Source of the DNA: a bacterium
GTDB lineage: Bacteria > SAR324 > XYD2-FULL-50-16
Direction: 5' to 3'
Assembly (NCBI GenBank): GCA_018829445.1
Contig: JAHJTV010000040.1
Coordinates: 1-45,629, forward strand
Length of the DNA stretch: 45,629 nucleotides
The position numbers and the translations under genes were made by a program. Shown here one piece after another: positions 1 to 8,263 of this stretch; position 1 is the first letter of the stretch, and each line of letters opens with the position of its first letter. Below the pieces are notes generated by a model. The model worked only from the letters and a program-made list of their open reading frames with translations. It had not been told where the DNA came from and did no database searches.

Positions 1-3
1 CAG

Positions 4-135
4 TGGTAATTATTTAACGGAAAGCTGGTCAGTGTTTAGCGGTTTAGTGGTAGGTATTTACCGGTCAAGGTGGTCAGTAATTAGCGGTTTGCCTGGTCAG
101 TATTTGTCGGTTCGCTGGTAAGTATTTACCGGAAT
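4..135. repeat. 22-23 bp tandem repeats at the edge of a truncated mrr
   Basis: Six degenerate units start with TGGT at 4, 26, 48, 71, 94 and 116; the consensus is roughly TGGTCAGTATTTACCGGTT. The array may continue left of the window. Repeats of this size and flavour (GGTCAGT...CCGG) resemble the multiple transposase-binding repeats at the ends of IS21-family elements, and they stop just where the mrr homology starts. I infer that this is the end of an IS21-like element that removed the 5' part of mrr, but no transposase is visible here. Confidence 0.6.
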
Positions 136-855
136 ATGCATGCGTATTTAAAAATGGCGAATTTAATACATTCAGAGCAACGATCTATTTATAAAATTAC
201 ACAAGACGGTTTAGCATTGTTGCAAAAAAAGCCTGAGTCGATTAGTGTCAAGCTACTCAAATCCATTCCTGGATTTCGAGAGAAGGTCAGTCCAAATAAA
301 AAACAAGAACCAATCCTTGAAGACGACACAATTGAGAGCAATACTCCTGTTGAACTGATTGAAATAGGTTACAACAAAATCAGGGAAGAATTAATCAATC
401 AGTTATTAGACATGATCAAAGCAAATTCCCCATCATTTTTCGAGAATCTCGTAATCGATCTGTTAATCAAAGTCGGTTACGGAGGAAACAAAATCGAGTA
501 CGGGGAAGTAGTCGGTAAATCCGGTGATGAGGGAATAGATGGTATAATCAAGGAAGATAAATTAGGACTTGATAAGATTTATATTCAGGCTAAAAAATGG
601 GAAAACACGGTTGGCCGTCCAGAAATTCAAAAATTTGTTGGGGCATTACAGGGCAAAAGGGCAAAGAAAGGGATCTTTATTACAACATCAACATTTTCCA
701 AGGAAGCCCTTGATTATTCCACCAATATTGACACAAACATCGTACTAATTGACGGAGAGCAGCTAGCAGAACTAATGCTTGATCATGAGCTTGGTGTTTC
801 TGTCAAAGACACGTATAAAATCTGTAGGATAGATACGGATTATTTCGAGGAATAA
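136..855 (+). pseudogene. mrr: Mrr-type restriction endonuclease, 5'-truncated
   Basis: Mrr enzymes cut methylated or otherwise modified DNA; they have an N-terminal winged-helix domain and a C-terminal PD-(D/E)XK-like Mrr_cat domain. The first 40 residues here (HAYLKMANLI, YKITQDGLALL) are only the end of the winged helix. Residues about 95-225 are a good catalytic domain, with GDEGIDGII, IYIQAKKW (the QxK part of the active site) and the GIFITTSTFSKEA strand. About 50-60 N-terminal residues of the family are missing. The reading frame runs upstream into tandem repeats and hits a stop at 82-84, so the ATG at 136 is merely the first available. The catalytic half may still be expressed, but binding is probably impaired. 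It is followed by an attC-like site, so it may be a cassette gene. Confidence 0.75.
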
Positions 856-926
856 CAAACACATTCTCCCGACCACCCTGCCGCTCGTTCCTCGCTATGG
901 GCTGGCGGGTGATGTCAGTGTTCGGC
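850..926 (+). repeat. attC-like recombination site (class A)
   Basis: It lies directly after the mrr stop codon. It starts with an AATAAC inverse-core-like motif and ends with GTTCGGC; the arms CACCCTGCC and GGCTGGCGGGTG can pair imperfectly. The segment from CGTTCCTCGCTATGG onward nearly matches the minus strand of the attC-like site at 35756-35833, which supports a real recombination site. The terminal core deviates from GTTRRRY. Confidence 0.6.
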
Positions 927-1008
927 TATAGCAATTGCATTTGCAGAGAAAGGTCTTTACAATCAAATTAATTGATTACTAAAAATACTCGCAAAGGGAT
1001 AAAACATA

Positions 1009-1230
1009 ATGAAAACCAAAGACTTAATCAGCGAAGCTCTTTCCCTTCCAGTGGAAGCAAGAGCTCAAATTGCGGATTCAATCCTTAAAAGTATGAATCC
1101 ACCTGAGGCTGAAATTGACAAAAAATGGATTCAAACTGCAAAACAAAGATTATCAGAGCTTCGTTCAGGTAAAATTAATAGTGTTCCAGGAGATGAGGTT
1201 TTCAATAATATCTGGAAACGATATTCATGA
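1009..1230 (+). CDS. RelB/ParD-like addiction-module antitoxin
   Basis: This is a 73-residue protein of the 'putative addiction module component' (Unstab_antitox, PF09720) type. It has the usual opening (LISEALSLPVEARAQIADSIL), a charged middle and a C-terminal segment that would wrap the toxin. It should neutralise the toxin and repress the operon. The ATG is preceded by AAAGGGATAAAACATA. Its last codons overlap the ATG of the following ParE/RelE-type toxin by 4 bases, the normal antitoxin-first order. Such modules are common in large integron arrays, where they are thought to stabilise the cassettes. The partner toxin is interrupted here, so the antitoxin may be relaxed or may act on another toxin. 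Confidence 0.85.
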   Translation: MKTKDLISEALSLPVEARAQIADSILKSMNPPEAEIDKKWIQTAKQRLSELRSGKINSVPGDEVFNNIWKRYS

Positions 1231-1520
1231 AGAACTATTCATTTCATCCGGATGCAGTTGCTGAGTTTAATCATTCAATCGAATACTACGACAATTGTGC
1301 TGAGGCACTCGGATTAGATTTTGCGACAGAAGTGCATTCATCCATTGAAAGAATCCTTGCTCATCCTCTTTCCTGGACAGAAATTGACCATGGAATTCGG
1401 AGATGTCTTGTTTCAAGATTTCCTTAAGGTGTTTTATATTCAATTGAAGCAGATCAAATCTACATTCTTGCAATCATGAATCTTCATAAAGATCCTGATT
1501 ACTGGAAATATCGCGTATAA
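1227..1520 (+). pseudogene. ParE/RelE-family toxin with an in-frame stop
   Basis: Family members are either ribosome-dependent mRNA interferases (RelE) or gyrase poisons (ParE). The reading frame begins MKNYSFHPDAVAEF, has the helical hairpin FATEVHSSIERILAHP and the core strand IRRCLVSRFP, then meets TAA at 1425-1427. The same frame continues with GVLYSIEADQIYILAIMNLHKDPDYW and ends at 1518-1520, giving the normal family length of about 97 residues. The family motif is RFPYGVxY, so the TAA stands where a Tyr codon (TAC/TAT) is expected, a one-base change. The lost part carries the last two strands of the fold. The toxin is probably dead; read-through or a sequencing error is the alternative. 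Confidence 0.85.
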
Positions 1521-1526
1521 AATCAA

Positions 1527-1645
1527 GCCGAACAAATGTTTACACCGGACTGCATATCGCCGATGCAGGTCTCAAGTGAAGTGGTCTTGGAAAAATCATC
1601 ATCAATCAACCATTGGTGTGGCAGCCGGTGAAACTGGTGTTAGCG
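1527..1645 (+). repeat. attC-like recombination site (class B)
   Basis: It follows the toxin frame. It starts with GCCGAAC (inverse core) and ends with GTTAGC. Complementary arms: CACCGGACTGC near the start and GCAGCCGGTG near the end, with a long spacer. It matches the site at 3490-3608 over most of its length and also the minus strand of 36980-37098. A group II intron starts right after the GTTAGC core. Confidence 0.85.
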
Positions 1646-2483
1646 TGCGACACGAAGTCGCATAGTTGAGTGTATTCAGTTAGATAGTTTAACTGGAATA
1701 CCTGGTATGTTCCTACCAGTCCCTACCTGGGCATGCTTGCCACGCGCTGTTGTGGAGGGTGTGAAGCCCCAGGGATAATGTGTACCGAATCGGGTTTGAA
1801 CGGCGACGGGAGAACCCCTCCGGAAATCCTCTCCGGTTAAGGGCTAGGGACGGATGATAGGGTGAAGATATCTGAATATCGTTAAGCGTCGTCAGCAGTT
1901 CCCAACCTACCGAGGATTAACAGGTTGAAGGCATGTTTCCTCGTGTTTACATGCGTGGGTCAGGTTGCAGGTCTACTAACTGCCTGTAACGGAACCGTAG
2001 TACTACCGGCGTATTAGATGCACCTAAGTCATCCATAGAGATCAGCTATGTGGAACGTGGAAACCCAGTTCCGTCGCCCTTTGGGCAGGCTAACCGTGAG
2101 GCATGCTGTTGGCGGGCTGGAATAGGATGTCGAAAGAAGCGAAGGCCTGTCTGTAATGGACAGGATACCGGGTGTGACATTCCCGGCTCAGTAATGAAGC
2201 TGACGTTCGACGGGTCTTTGGTCATGTGAAATTTGGCCGAACTGGGTGAAAGCGGGGAAAGCAAATGACGGGGACCGGAATGTTTTATTTATTCCGTAAC
2301 TGGTGCGCCCTGCATACCTTCGGGTTACTCCGGCAGTCATTGTGTAACATGAAGTGAGTTTTTTTTTAATCACGGGAATCCCCACAAGGGAGACCTTCTC
2401 AGAGGCTTGAGCTGTATGAGGTGAAAGTCTCACGTTCAGTTCTTAGGGGAGGAGGCTTCGGCAACGTCGCCTCCTTACCCAAC
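1645..2483 (+). mobile_element. Group II intron without an ORF, abutting an attC core
   Basis: The 5' end reads GTGCGACACGAAGTCGCA, matching the GUGYG start of bacterial group II introns. A 34-nt domain V is visible at 2409-2442 (GAGCTGTATGAGG...CAGTTC, with a GTGAAAGT apical region). Domain VI follows (GGGGAGGAGGC / GCCTCCTTACCC) with an unpaired A at 2477, seven bases before the predicted 3' end AAC, the normal branch-point distance. About 840 nt separate the ends and no reverse transcriptase frame exists inside; the small frames are shadows. The RNA may splice only with a maturase supplied in trans. The 5' exon ends with the GTTAGC core of the preceding attC, so the intron lies exactly between two cassettes. 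Exact ends are inferred. Confidence 0.85.
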
Positions 2484-2565
2484 GTGTTTAGTCATTCATA
2501 TAATGTCACAATATGTTTATATGTATAATATCTGAATAAATTTTCATTTCTGCAACAAGGAGTGC

Positions 2566-3495
2566 ATGAACACAATTACCATTTTAATTTTTGCCTTGGT
2601 CACACTTTCTATTTTTCTATATGTTTTTATACTAAATGGGACTTGGCCCAAATCTTCCAATTTTACATTGGATTTTAACAAAATTAGAGAATTAGCGGAT
2701 GCTTCAAAAGATGAATTACCTACGCATATTAATCATTTAATTATTGCCACAGGTGAATTGCCAAGTTGGGGGGTTGTTGCAGGAGACTTTGGAAATAATT
2801 ATCCAATTGAATTTCCAAGCTTTCAACTTGTCTATCAAGATAAAACTGCAATCATCGAAGTACCTTTCAATAATAAATTATTCAATAAATTCCCATACGG
2901 AAAATCATTTTCACAAGATGCGTATGAAATGATGCAAAAAGCTCTACTTCAAGCTGAATTCATTATTCCAACTCATGAACATTGGGACCACCTTGGGGGA
3001 ATTGCTCAATCAGATAATATACAGAAACTCCTTCCAAAACTGGTACTTACAGAGAAGCAAAAAAACGGACCAACAATCAAGGATGCTGAATTTCCAGAAC
3101 ATAGCCTTGATCGCTTCCAAGCTATATCTTATGAAAAATATTATCGAGTAGCACCTGGTTTAGTTCTTATTGATGCTCCTGGTCATAGCGAAGGACATCA
3201 GCTTATCTTTATCAAGCTTCAAAACGGACAAGAGATTCTGTTTACTGGTGATATTTTATGGGTAACCAGCAATTTAAAGAAACAGAAAGCTCGGCCTTTA
3301 ATTGCCAATATGAAGCGTCATGAAAATCGAAAACTCATTTCACATCAGATGAAATGGATATATGATGAGTTTTATTCGAATAAAGATCAAAAAATTTTGA
3401 TGCTCACAACGCATGATCCTGACCAACACATGGAATATAAAGAAAAGGGAATACTACATAGTGAGTTTCAATTGACCAACGATTCGCAACACTAA
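2566..3495 (+). CDS. Membrane-anchored MBL-fold metallo-hydrolase (cassette gene)
   Basis: This 309-residue protein has one N-terminal membrane segment (residues about 4-24, then ILNGTWPKS), so the catalytic domain is probably anchored outside the inner membrane. The metallo-beta-lactamase motifs are complete: THEHWDHLGG (HxHxDH) near residue 137, APGHSEGHQ, FTGDILW and a late TTHDPD. The substrate is unknown; nothing specifically suggests a beta-lactamase. The ATG is preceded by AAGGAG seven bases upstream. The gene lies between a group II intron and a class B attC, so it is a single-gene cassette. The leader has two TATAAT hexamers (2499, 2524) without good -35 partners. Confidence 0.85.
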   Translation: MNTITILIFALVTLSIFLYVFILNGTWPKSSNFTLDFNKIRELADASKDELPTHINHLIIATGELPSWGVVAGDFGNNYPIEFPSFQLVYQDKTAIIEVPFNNKLFNKFPYGKSFSQDAYEMMQKALLQAEFIIPTHEHWDHLGGIAQSDNIQKLLPKLVLTEKQKNGPTIKDAEFPEHSLDRFQAISYEKYYRVAPGLVLIDAPGHSEGHQLIFIKLQNGQEILFTGDILWVTSNLKKQKARPLIANMKRHENRKLISHQMKWIYDEFYSNKDQKILMLTTHDPDQHMEYKEKGILHSEFQLTNDSQH

Positions 3496-3608
3496 CGAAT
3501 GTTTCCACCGGACTGCATATCGCCGCTGCAGGTCTAAAGTTATGTGACTTTGGTGAAATCATCATTAATCAACTATCGGCGTAGCAGCCGGTGAAACTGG
3601 TGTTAAAT
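3490..3608 (+). repeat. attC-like recombination site (class B)
   Basis: It runs from CACTAAC (overlapping the stop codon of the MBL gene) to GTTAAAT (overlapping the ATG of the next gene). The arms CACCGGACTGCATATCGCCG and GCAGCCGGTGAAACTGG pair imperfectly, and ATCATTAATCAAC lies in the spacer. It is the same sequence family as 1527-1645 and the reverse of 36980-37098. Confidence 0.88.
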
Positions 3609-4065
3609 GGAAAAAATGATAGAAATTAAGGAAATCTCTCCAGACCTGGTTCCTCAAAAACTGTTACTAGAAGCGGATCCATCAATTGAACGAGTGAATC
3701 AATATTTGGAAGGCTCATTATGTTATGTGGCTGTAATCCGGAAAGAAATTGTTGGAGTCTGTGTTTTAAAGCTCATAGAAAAAAACAGAATTGAGTTATT
3801 CAATATTGCTGTCTTACCGGAAAACCAGAAATCAGGTATTGGGTCACAATTACTCCAATTTGTTCTGGACAATCTTAGAGAGAAAAATTTTGAATCAGTG
3901 GAATTAGGAACTGGTACGTTTGGTTATCAATTGACATTTTATCAACGTTTTGGATTTCGAGTGGACTCAATACTCAAAGACTATTTCATCAACAATTATG
4001 ATGAACCAATTTTTGAAAATGGAATCCAACTTAAAGACATGTTACGGTTTATTCTAAAGCTGTGA
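3607..4065 (+). CDS. GNAT-family N-acetyltransferase (cassette gene)
   Basis: This 152-residue single-domain GNAT should transfer an acetyl group from acetyl-CoA to an amine; the substrate is not predictable. The acetyl-CoA loop is clear: LPENQKSGIGSQLL (motif A, Q/RxxGxG/A) around residues 75-88 after the strand IELFNIAVLP, and the FYQRFGFRV motif (B) lies near residue 118. The ATG overlaps the core of the preceding attC (GTTAAATGG), so it has no leader of its own and depends on upstream transcription. The next attC lies 21 bases after its stop. GNATs are typical integron cargo. Confidence 0.88.
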   Translation: MEKMIEIKEISPDLVPQKLLLEADPSIERVNQYLEGSLCYVAVIRKEIVGVCVLKLIEKNRIELFNIAVLPENQKSGIGSQLLQFVLDNLREKNFESVELGTGTFGYQLTFYQRFGFRVDSILKDYFINNYDEPIFENGIQLKDMLRFILKL

Positions 4066-4085
4066 TAAAAACCATTGAACAGATG

Positions 4086-4169
4086 CATTAACACAGAAGT
4101 TTTTCGCGCGGTTCTGTTCGCTTCGCTCTCTACACTCTGTAAAACGCCAGTTATGCTGATGTGTTATGA
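4086..4169 (+). repeat. attC-like recombination site (class C, short)
   Basis: The site has CATTAACACAG at its start and CTGATGTGTTATGA at its end as complementary termini. Inside lie TTTTTCGCGCGGTTCTG and CGCCAGTTATGC. The inner part resembles the attC at 42643-42727 read on the minus strand (shared TCGCGC, GTTCGCT, CGCTC and GTTATGC blocks). Confidence 0.75.
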
Positions 4170-4198
4170 AGGTTTAACACTGATTAATAAAGCCATCT

Positions 4199-4399
4199 AT
4201 GGGTGCTCAAGACGATAAAATGTACGGTTTTGAATTCCTCGTTGGAGATTGGAATTTAGATTATAGGTTTCCAATTAGCGAATTGAGTAATAGGGCTGGT
4301 ACAGGAAATGGATCAGGTACAATCCGTAGAATTCTCAGAGACAAATATGTGTGCTTTGATTATTTCTACTCCTTATCCACAGGGCAAAAAACTGCCTAA
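4199..4399 (+). pseudogene. DUF1579-like protein, N-terminal fragment
   Basis: The 66-residue frame begins with YGFEFLVGDWNLDYRFP, typical of DUF1579/SnoaL-like 'lipocalin-type' proteins of about 150-170 residues, and ends abruptly after DYFYSLSTGQKTA. The rest of the family domain is absent. The downstream 264 bases (4400-4663) are AT-rich with a T-run at 4513-4520 and hold no continuation I can recognise. It sits just after an attC and is probably a decayed cassette gene. The assignment rests on the FEFLVGDW and DKYVCFDY motifs only. Confidence 0.55.
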
Positions 4400-4663
4400 A
4401 AATGTTAGTTGACTGCCGGATAAGAACACCCGGGAGCTATGGTTAGTACCACGCCCACTTATAGTTGCGTTATACTACTAAAATTCACTATATCGCTTGC
4501 CACAGTCTCTCCTTTTTTTTTATGCAGTAAGTTGTATATCGAACATTATAATCGGGAGTATTTGAGTATTATTACAATTGCCGAAATACGTAAACGTCTG
4601 ACAAGTTTTTTTAGTTAAAATCGAATTTTCATCACCCACTCCGTTTAATTCTACGCGTTATTA

Positions 4664-5229
4664 GTGCCAAAACCGGAGAAAACATTGGAAATAAGAAGAT
4701 CAATAGATTCGGATACAGTTGATATTAAAAAGTTACATATTCAAGCCTTTGGAGAAAAACAGGGACCGGAAGTAGCTGCTCTGGTTGTTGATCTTCTTGG
4801 AGATCAAACGGCAAAACCATTTCTTTCGCTTGTTGCTGTAAAAACAAAAGAATCATTGGGCACATACTTTTTACAAAAGCTAAAATCACCAAAACCGAGG
4901 AAGTTATTTCGACTCGAATACTTGCGCCGCTTGCAGTACTCCCGGAAGTTCAAAGACAAGGCATAGGTAACCAGCTCATAAAAGAGGGTTTGAATCAATT
5001 GAAAGAATCGGGTGTGCAGTTGGTATTTGTATTAGGCCATCCGGATTATTATCCTCGTTCCGGTTTTAAACCCGCAGGCGTTCTTGGTTACGAAGCCCCA
5101 TACCCTATTCCAGCGGAAAATGCAGATGCATGGATGGTCCAGGAGCTTTTCTCTGGAATCATTGGACGGGTGAGAGGAACAGTGAAGTGTTCGGATGCAA
5201 TGAACCAACCGGAACATTGGCGTGAATAG
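4664..5229 (+). pseudogene. YhbS-type GNAT acetyltransferase, frameshifted
   Basis: Two overlapping frames together make one complete GNAT. Frame 1 has IRRSIDSDTVDIKKLHIQAFGE and the strand FLSLVAVK. From about 4843 the protein continues in the -1 frame with IIGHILFTKAKI, LAPLAVLPEVQRQGIGNQLI (the acetyl-CoA loop), VLGHPDYYPRSGF, and the C-terminal DAMNQPEHWRE typical of this family. The shift lies in the A-run at 4840-4844: one lost A explains it. A sequencing indel is possible because this is a homopolymer. Programmed slippage is unlikely, as no stimulator or GNAT precedent is apparent. The first frame starts at GTG 4664. Confidence 0.85.
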
Positions 5230-5297
5230 GAAAAATCTCCAACATTTTGAGGCAAGAAGTTATGTTTTGATTTTACAGATAAACAAGTGTTGTCTAT

Positions 5298-6236
5298 ATG
5301 AAAAACGTTAAAGAACTATTGAATGCCACAGGGATGGGCACAACTTCTTCTTGCCAAAATTTCAATGTTTTTAAAAAAACCACTTTTCTCGGATTCGCGT
5401 TAGCAACCGTTTTTTCCGGATGCGGTCGCCTGGCGACTATTCCGTACTTACCCGAAACAACTCCAGAGCAATGGCTCAATACCCACCCGCATATAAATAT
5501 TTCGGTGGGGTCTTTAAATTTTGTGTTCATGGAACCAACCTCGACATTCCTTGTTTACCTCTTGGGACTAATCGCCTTTGTCATTGGCGTCCATTTTATT
5601 TGCATCCGTGAAAATCAGAAGTCTCGCAGCTGGTGGGGAATTGCCCTTATTTTATGGGGGATAGGAGCGATACTCGGCGGGACAGATTACCAATCCCTAA
5701 GTTATGAACTCAAATGCAGGGGAAAAGAGGTCTGCTCATACCTCAGTTGGGTTGAGATTTTTTATTATCTTGCAAGTATTTCCAGCATAAACGCAATGGT
5801 CATGGCTGTCACTCATTCATCCGCCGGAAGCCTGATGAAAAGAGTCCTGCCCGTTTACGCGCTGGCAAATAATCTGATCTATTCCGCTCTCTGCATTGCT
5901 GGCGCGCTGGTACCGAACAGGTTTCTAGTCTCCTTTGAGTTGATAGTTTTATTTACCACACCGAACTATCTGATCCTGTTTGCGGTTAATACAATCAGGT
6001 ACAGAAAGCATAGGGAAAAATTGGACCTGGCTCTTATGTTCACCTGGCTCTTCCTAGGTGTGGTCATGGCTGCCTACTACTCCTATCTCGGCCTCGGCCT
6101 GTCAAAAACACTATGGAACAAGGGGATCTGGTTTAATGAGAACGATGTGCTCCACATCGGGTTGATTTTTTGGATGTTTTATATCTGCTTTGTTGTTGCA
6201 AAAAAAGTGAGGGACTCATCAGTAAGGACTGATTAA
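5298..6236 (+). CDS. Multi-pass membrane protein of unknown function
   Basis: The 312 residues include about seven hydrophobic segments. Clear ones are FLVYLLGLIAFVIGVHFICI (about 79-98), WWGIALILWGIGAILGG (about 107-123), IFYYLASISSINAMVMAV, VYALANNLIYSALCIAGAL, LLFAV-type, FTWLFLGVVMAAYYSYLG and IGLIFWMFYICFVVA. The first 75 residues are less hydrophobic, and an ATG at 5529 just before the first strong membrane segment is an alternative start. A GCGRL tract follows a short hydrophobic stretch near residue 42. The repeated Trp/His/Tyr in helices resembles ceramidase-like or DUF6962-like integral proteins, but I cannot assign a family. Confidence 0.65.
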   Translation: MKNVKELLNATGMGTTSSCQNFNVFKKTTFLGFALATVFSGCGRLATIPYLPETTPEQWLNTHPHINISVGSLNFVFMEPTSTFLVYLLGLIAFVIGVHFICIRENQKSRSWWGIALILWGIGAILGGTDYQSLSYELKCRGKEVCSYLSWVEIFYYLASISSINAMVMAVTHSSAGSLMKRVLPVYALANNLIYSALCIAGALVPNRFLVSFELIVLFTTPNYLILFAVNTIRYRKHREKLDLALMFTWLFLGVVMAAYYSYLGLGLSKTLWNKGIWFNENDVLHIGLIFWMFYICFVVAKKVRDSSVRTD

Positions 6237-6402
6237 AACAACAGTTGATACAGCATTCAAACATAATAAAAATGTGTAAGGGAATCAGTCTTGACTCATC
6301 TGATGAAGCAAGCGATAGTATACCTGATAAAAATTGAACTTATTTTCCGAAATTTCCAATTTAAATTGGTTTTTTCTGACAACTACTTCAAAAAGGTTAT
6401 AA

Positions 6403-6810
6403 ATGGCGCTAATTGATTGGAATAGTAATCTAAGTGTAAATGTAATTGAGATCGATTTACAGCATCAAAAGCTCATTACCTTGATAAATGAATTGAATGA
6501 CGCAATGACTCAAGGTAAAAGCAAGGCGATTTTAGGGAAAATAGTGGATGGGCTGGTCATTTACACCACTGTTCATTTCAAAACCGAAGAGAAATATTTT
6601 GCTAAGTTTGGATATCCCGATGCAAATAGTCATGAAAAAGAACATTCTGCCTTTATCCAAAAAGTTACCGATGTTAAAGATAGATTTGAGAAAGGTGAAA
6701 TATCACTGTCTATTGAAATAATGAACTTTTTAAGAGATTGGCTCAGAAAGCATATTAAGGGGACAGATAAACAATATTCCCAATTCTTTAATGAGAGAGG
6801 ATTAAAATAA
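6403..6810 (+). CDS. Bacteriohemerythrin
   Basis: This is a 135-residue single-domain, non-haem diiron protein that reversibly binds O2 and may serve oxygen delivery, storage or sensing in the cytoplasm. The family iron ligands are all visible in order: DLQHQKL (His ~22), YTTVHFKTEEKYF (His and Glu, HxxxE), SHEKEHSAF (HxxxH), and KHIKGTDKQY (HxxxxD). The opening WNSNLSVNVIEID is the family signature. Length is normal. The ATG at 6403 has AAAAAGG upstream. A short inverted repeat (ATCCTCTC ... GAGAGGAT) follows the stop codon. It is common in microaerophilic or anaerobic proteobacteria. Confidence 0.93.
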   Translation: MALIDWNSNLSVNVIEIDLQHQKLITLINELNDAMTQGKSKAILGKIVDGLVIYTTVHFKTEEKYFAKFGYPDANSHEKEHSAFIQKVTDVKDRFEKGEISLSIEIMNFLRDWLRKHIKGTDKQYSQFFNERGLK

Positions 6811-6857
6811 TCCTCTCCAGATTTAGCTTACAAAAACGAGAGGATCGAGATGGGTGA

Positions 6858-7343
6858 TTGTCTGTAAATAAGATCTTTTGCAGCTTCTCATGTCGACATA
6901 AATTTGAAAAAGAGGATGCTTTGAAGATACTGCTCATTTCGGAGAACAGACACAAAGCGCCACTCTTGCCTTATCCTCTTGGTGTTGCCTATCTGGCAGG
7001 GAATATCGATAAGAAAAAGCATAGGGTGGAAGTGCTGGATCTGATGTTCAAAGAAGATTTCCAGCAATGCGTTGAGACAACCGTCAAGGATTTCAACCCT
7101 GAGATCATCGGCCTTTCCGTACGAAATCTGGACCCGAACGGGATATCCATATTACCCGATGTGATTGAAATCATCCGGATTTGTCGAATTGCTGAAATGA
7201 CTAAAAGGGAGGGATTTATTTCAAATGATCTGAATCTGTATGATCTTTATAATCCTGTCAAATACATTGATAATCGGGTTCAAGGGTGGATATCCGACCG
7301 TATTTCACGAGCTGCTCAGGAAAGGGAGGGATTTATCTATTAA
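6858..7343 (+). pseudogene. B12-binding-domain/radical SAM protein, internally deleted
   Basis: Residues about 23-110 are a cobalamin-binding-like N-terminal domain, as in B12-dependent radical SAM enzymes: LKILLISENRH, LPYPLGVAYLAGNI, HRVEVLDLMF and FNPEIIGLSVRNLD. At the point where the domain should continue toward the CxxxCxxC radical SAM site the sequence jumps to a short C-terminal piece (REGFISNDLNLYDLYNP...). No radical SAM cysteines are present; the family is normally over 450 residues. The frame opens at TTG 6858; a TTG at 6921 after GAGGATGC is a likelier original start. This is an old deletion derivative. Confidence 0.6.
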
Positions 7344-7425
7344 GAAGTGTCTGCTGTTGACTCACCTGATAAACGAAAAACTGACTGTCAATGAACAAAA
7401 TACCAATTATTAAATCATAAGAGAT

Positions 7426-7848
7426 ATGAAACAATCTATTGTTCACATTGCTTTAGTGGTCAAAGACTACGATGAAGCCATCGACTTCTACACCCAAAAG
7501 CTCAATTTTGAATTGATCGAGGATACATATCAACCCGAGCAAGACAAACGATGGGTTGTCGTAGCTCCTCCTGGCTCAAAAGGAGCAACTCTGCTTTTGG
7601 CCAGGGCATCGAAACCGGAACAGGAGCCATTTGTCGGCAATCAATCCGGGGGCCGTGTCTTCCTTTTTCTCAATAGCGATGATTTTTGGCGTGATTATGA
7701 AGCCATGAAATCCAAAGGAATAAGGTTTGTCAGAGAACCAAAGAAACAGGAATACGGCATGGTGGCAGTATTCGAAGATTTATATGGCAATCTTTGGGAT
7801 CTTCTGGAACTAAATAAGGATCATCCGGTTGCAATGCGTAGCATTTGA
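7426..7848 (+). CDS. VOC/glyoxalase-fold family protein
   Basis: This 140-residue protein has the two beta-alpha-beta-beta-beta modules of the vicinal oxygen chelate fold. The first opens with IVHIALVVKDYDEAIDFYTQKLNFEL, with a metal-ligand-type His at about residue 6. The second has SGGRVFLFLNSDDFWRDYEAMKSKGIRF and ends VAVFEDLYGNLWDLLEL, with the Glu ligand in the last strand. Relatives are glyoxalase I-like enzymes, bleomycin-binding proteins and uncharacterised bacterial VOC proteins; the reaction cannot be told. Start ATG 7426 after AGAGAT. It stands alone in a + strand accessory belt, and such genes are frequent cassette cargo, although I see no attC here. Confidence 0.87.
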   Translation: MKQSIVHIALVVKDYDEAIDFYTQKLNFELIEDTYQPEQDKRWVVVAPPGSKGATLLLARASKPEQEPFVGNQSGGRVFLFLNSDDFWRDYEAMKSKGIRFVREPKKQEYGMVAVFEDLYGNLWDLLELNKDHPVAMRSI

Positions 7849-7944
7849 CGTCATGCAAACGATAAGTCGCTTAATATAGGACAGCAAAGCCGTTATATTG
7901 TGATACTATCTGCTCAACCTGACGAAAACAGTGTATACACTTTT

Positions 7945-8025
7945 ATGAAAATAATCAGGGCTGCGAAGAATCAGATTAAGGATGTCGTGTTTTTGAACTC
8001 TTTCGTTCAGGCATTGCATAACTGA
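7945..8025 (+). pseudogene. GNAT N-terminal stub in a 415-bp intergenic region
   Basis: A 26-codon frame (MKIIRAAKNQIKDVVFLN, then SFVQALHN) matches the standard first beta strand and helix of small GNAT acetyltransferases and stops at TGA 8023. No later part of the domain is found. The rest of the gap (7849-8263) is AT-rich, with a T-run at 8121-8128 and no other recognisable gene. It is probably a remnant of a lost acetyltransferase. Confidence 0.4.
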
Positions 8026-8263
8026 ACGTATTTACATTGAGGCACATAAAAAACCATCGTTTTAGTCCTAAAATCCAAATAGTAGATTATTTCATCCTGC
8101 TTCCGACTGAATTACTAGATTTTTTTTTAGGATTGCTGATTATTTAAAGACTTAGTACATATTCATAATGTGGATTACCAAATAGTTTTAAACCTGGTTT
8201 TCACTTTATTGCATAGCGATAAGTTGGAACCTGTCTTCATATAAGAGTTATGTTTGAAAAATT

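Noticed and set aside
4..135. CRISPR array
   Set aside because: The 22-23 bp units are contiguous without unique spacers.
2046..2433. Two minus-strand frames within the left group II intron
   Set aside because: They overlap conserved intron RNA, have no ribosome sites and match no protein family.
4430..4490. Another attC around GGTTAGTACC...GCGTTATAC
   Set aside because: Core-like motifs are present but no arm pairing could be found.
4835..4850. Programmed -1 frameshift in the YhbS-type GNAT
   Set aside because: The A-run allows slippage, but there is no downstream stimulator I can see and no GNAT precedent; a one-base loss explains it.
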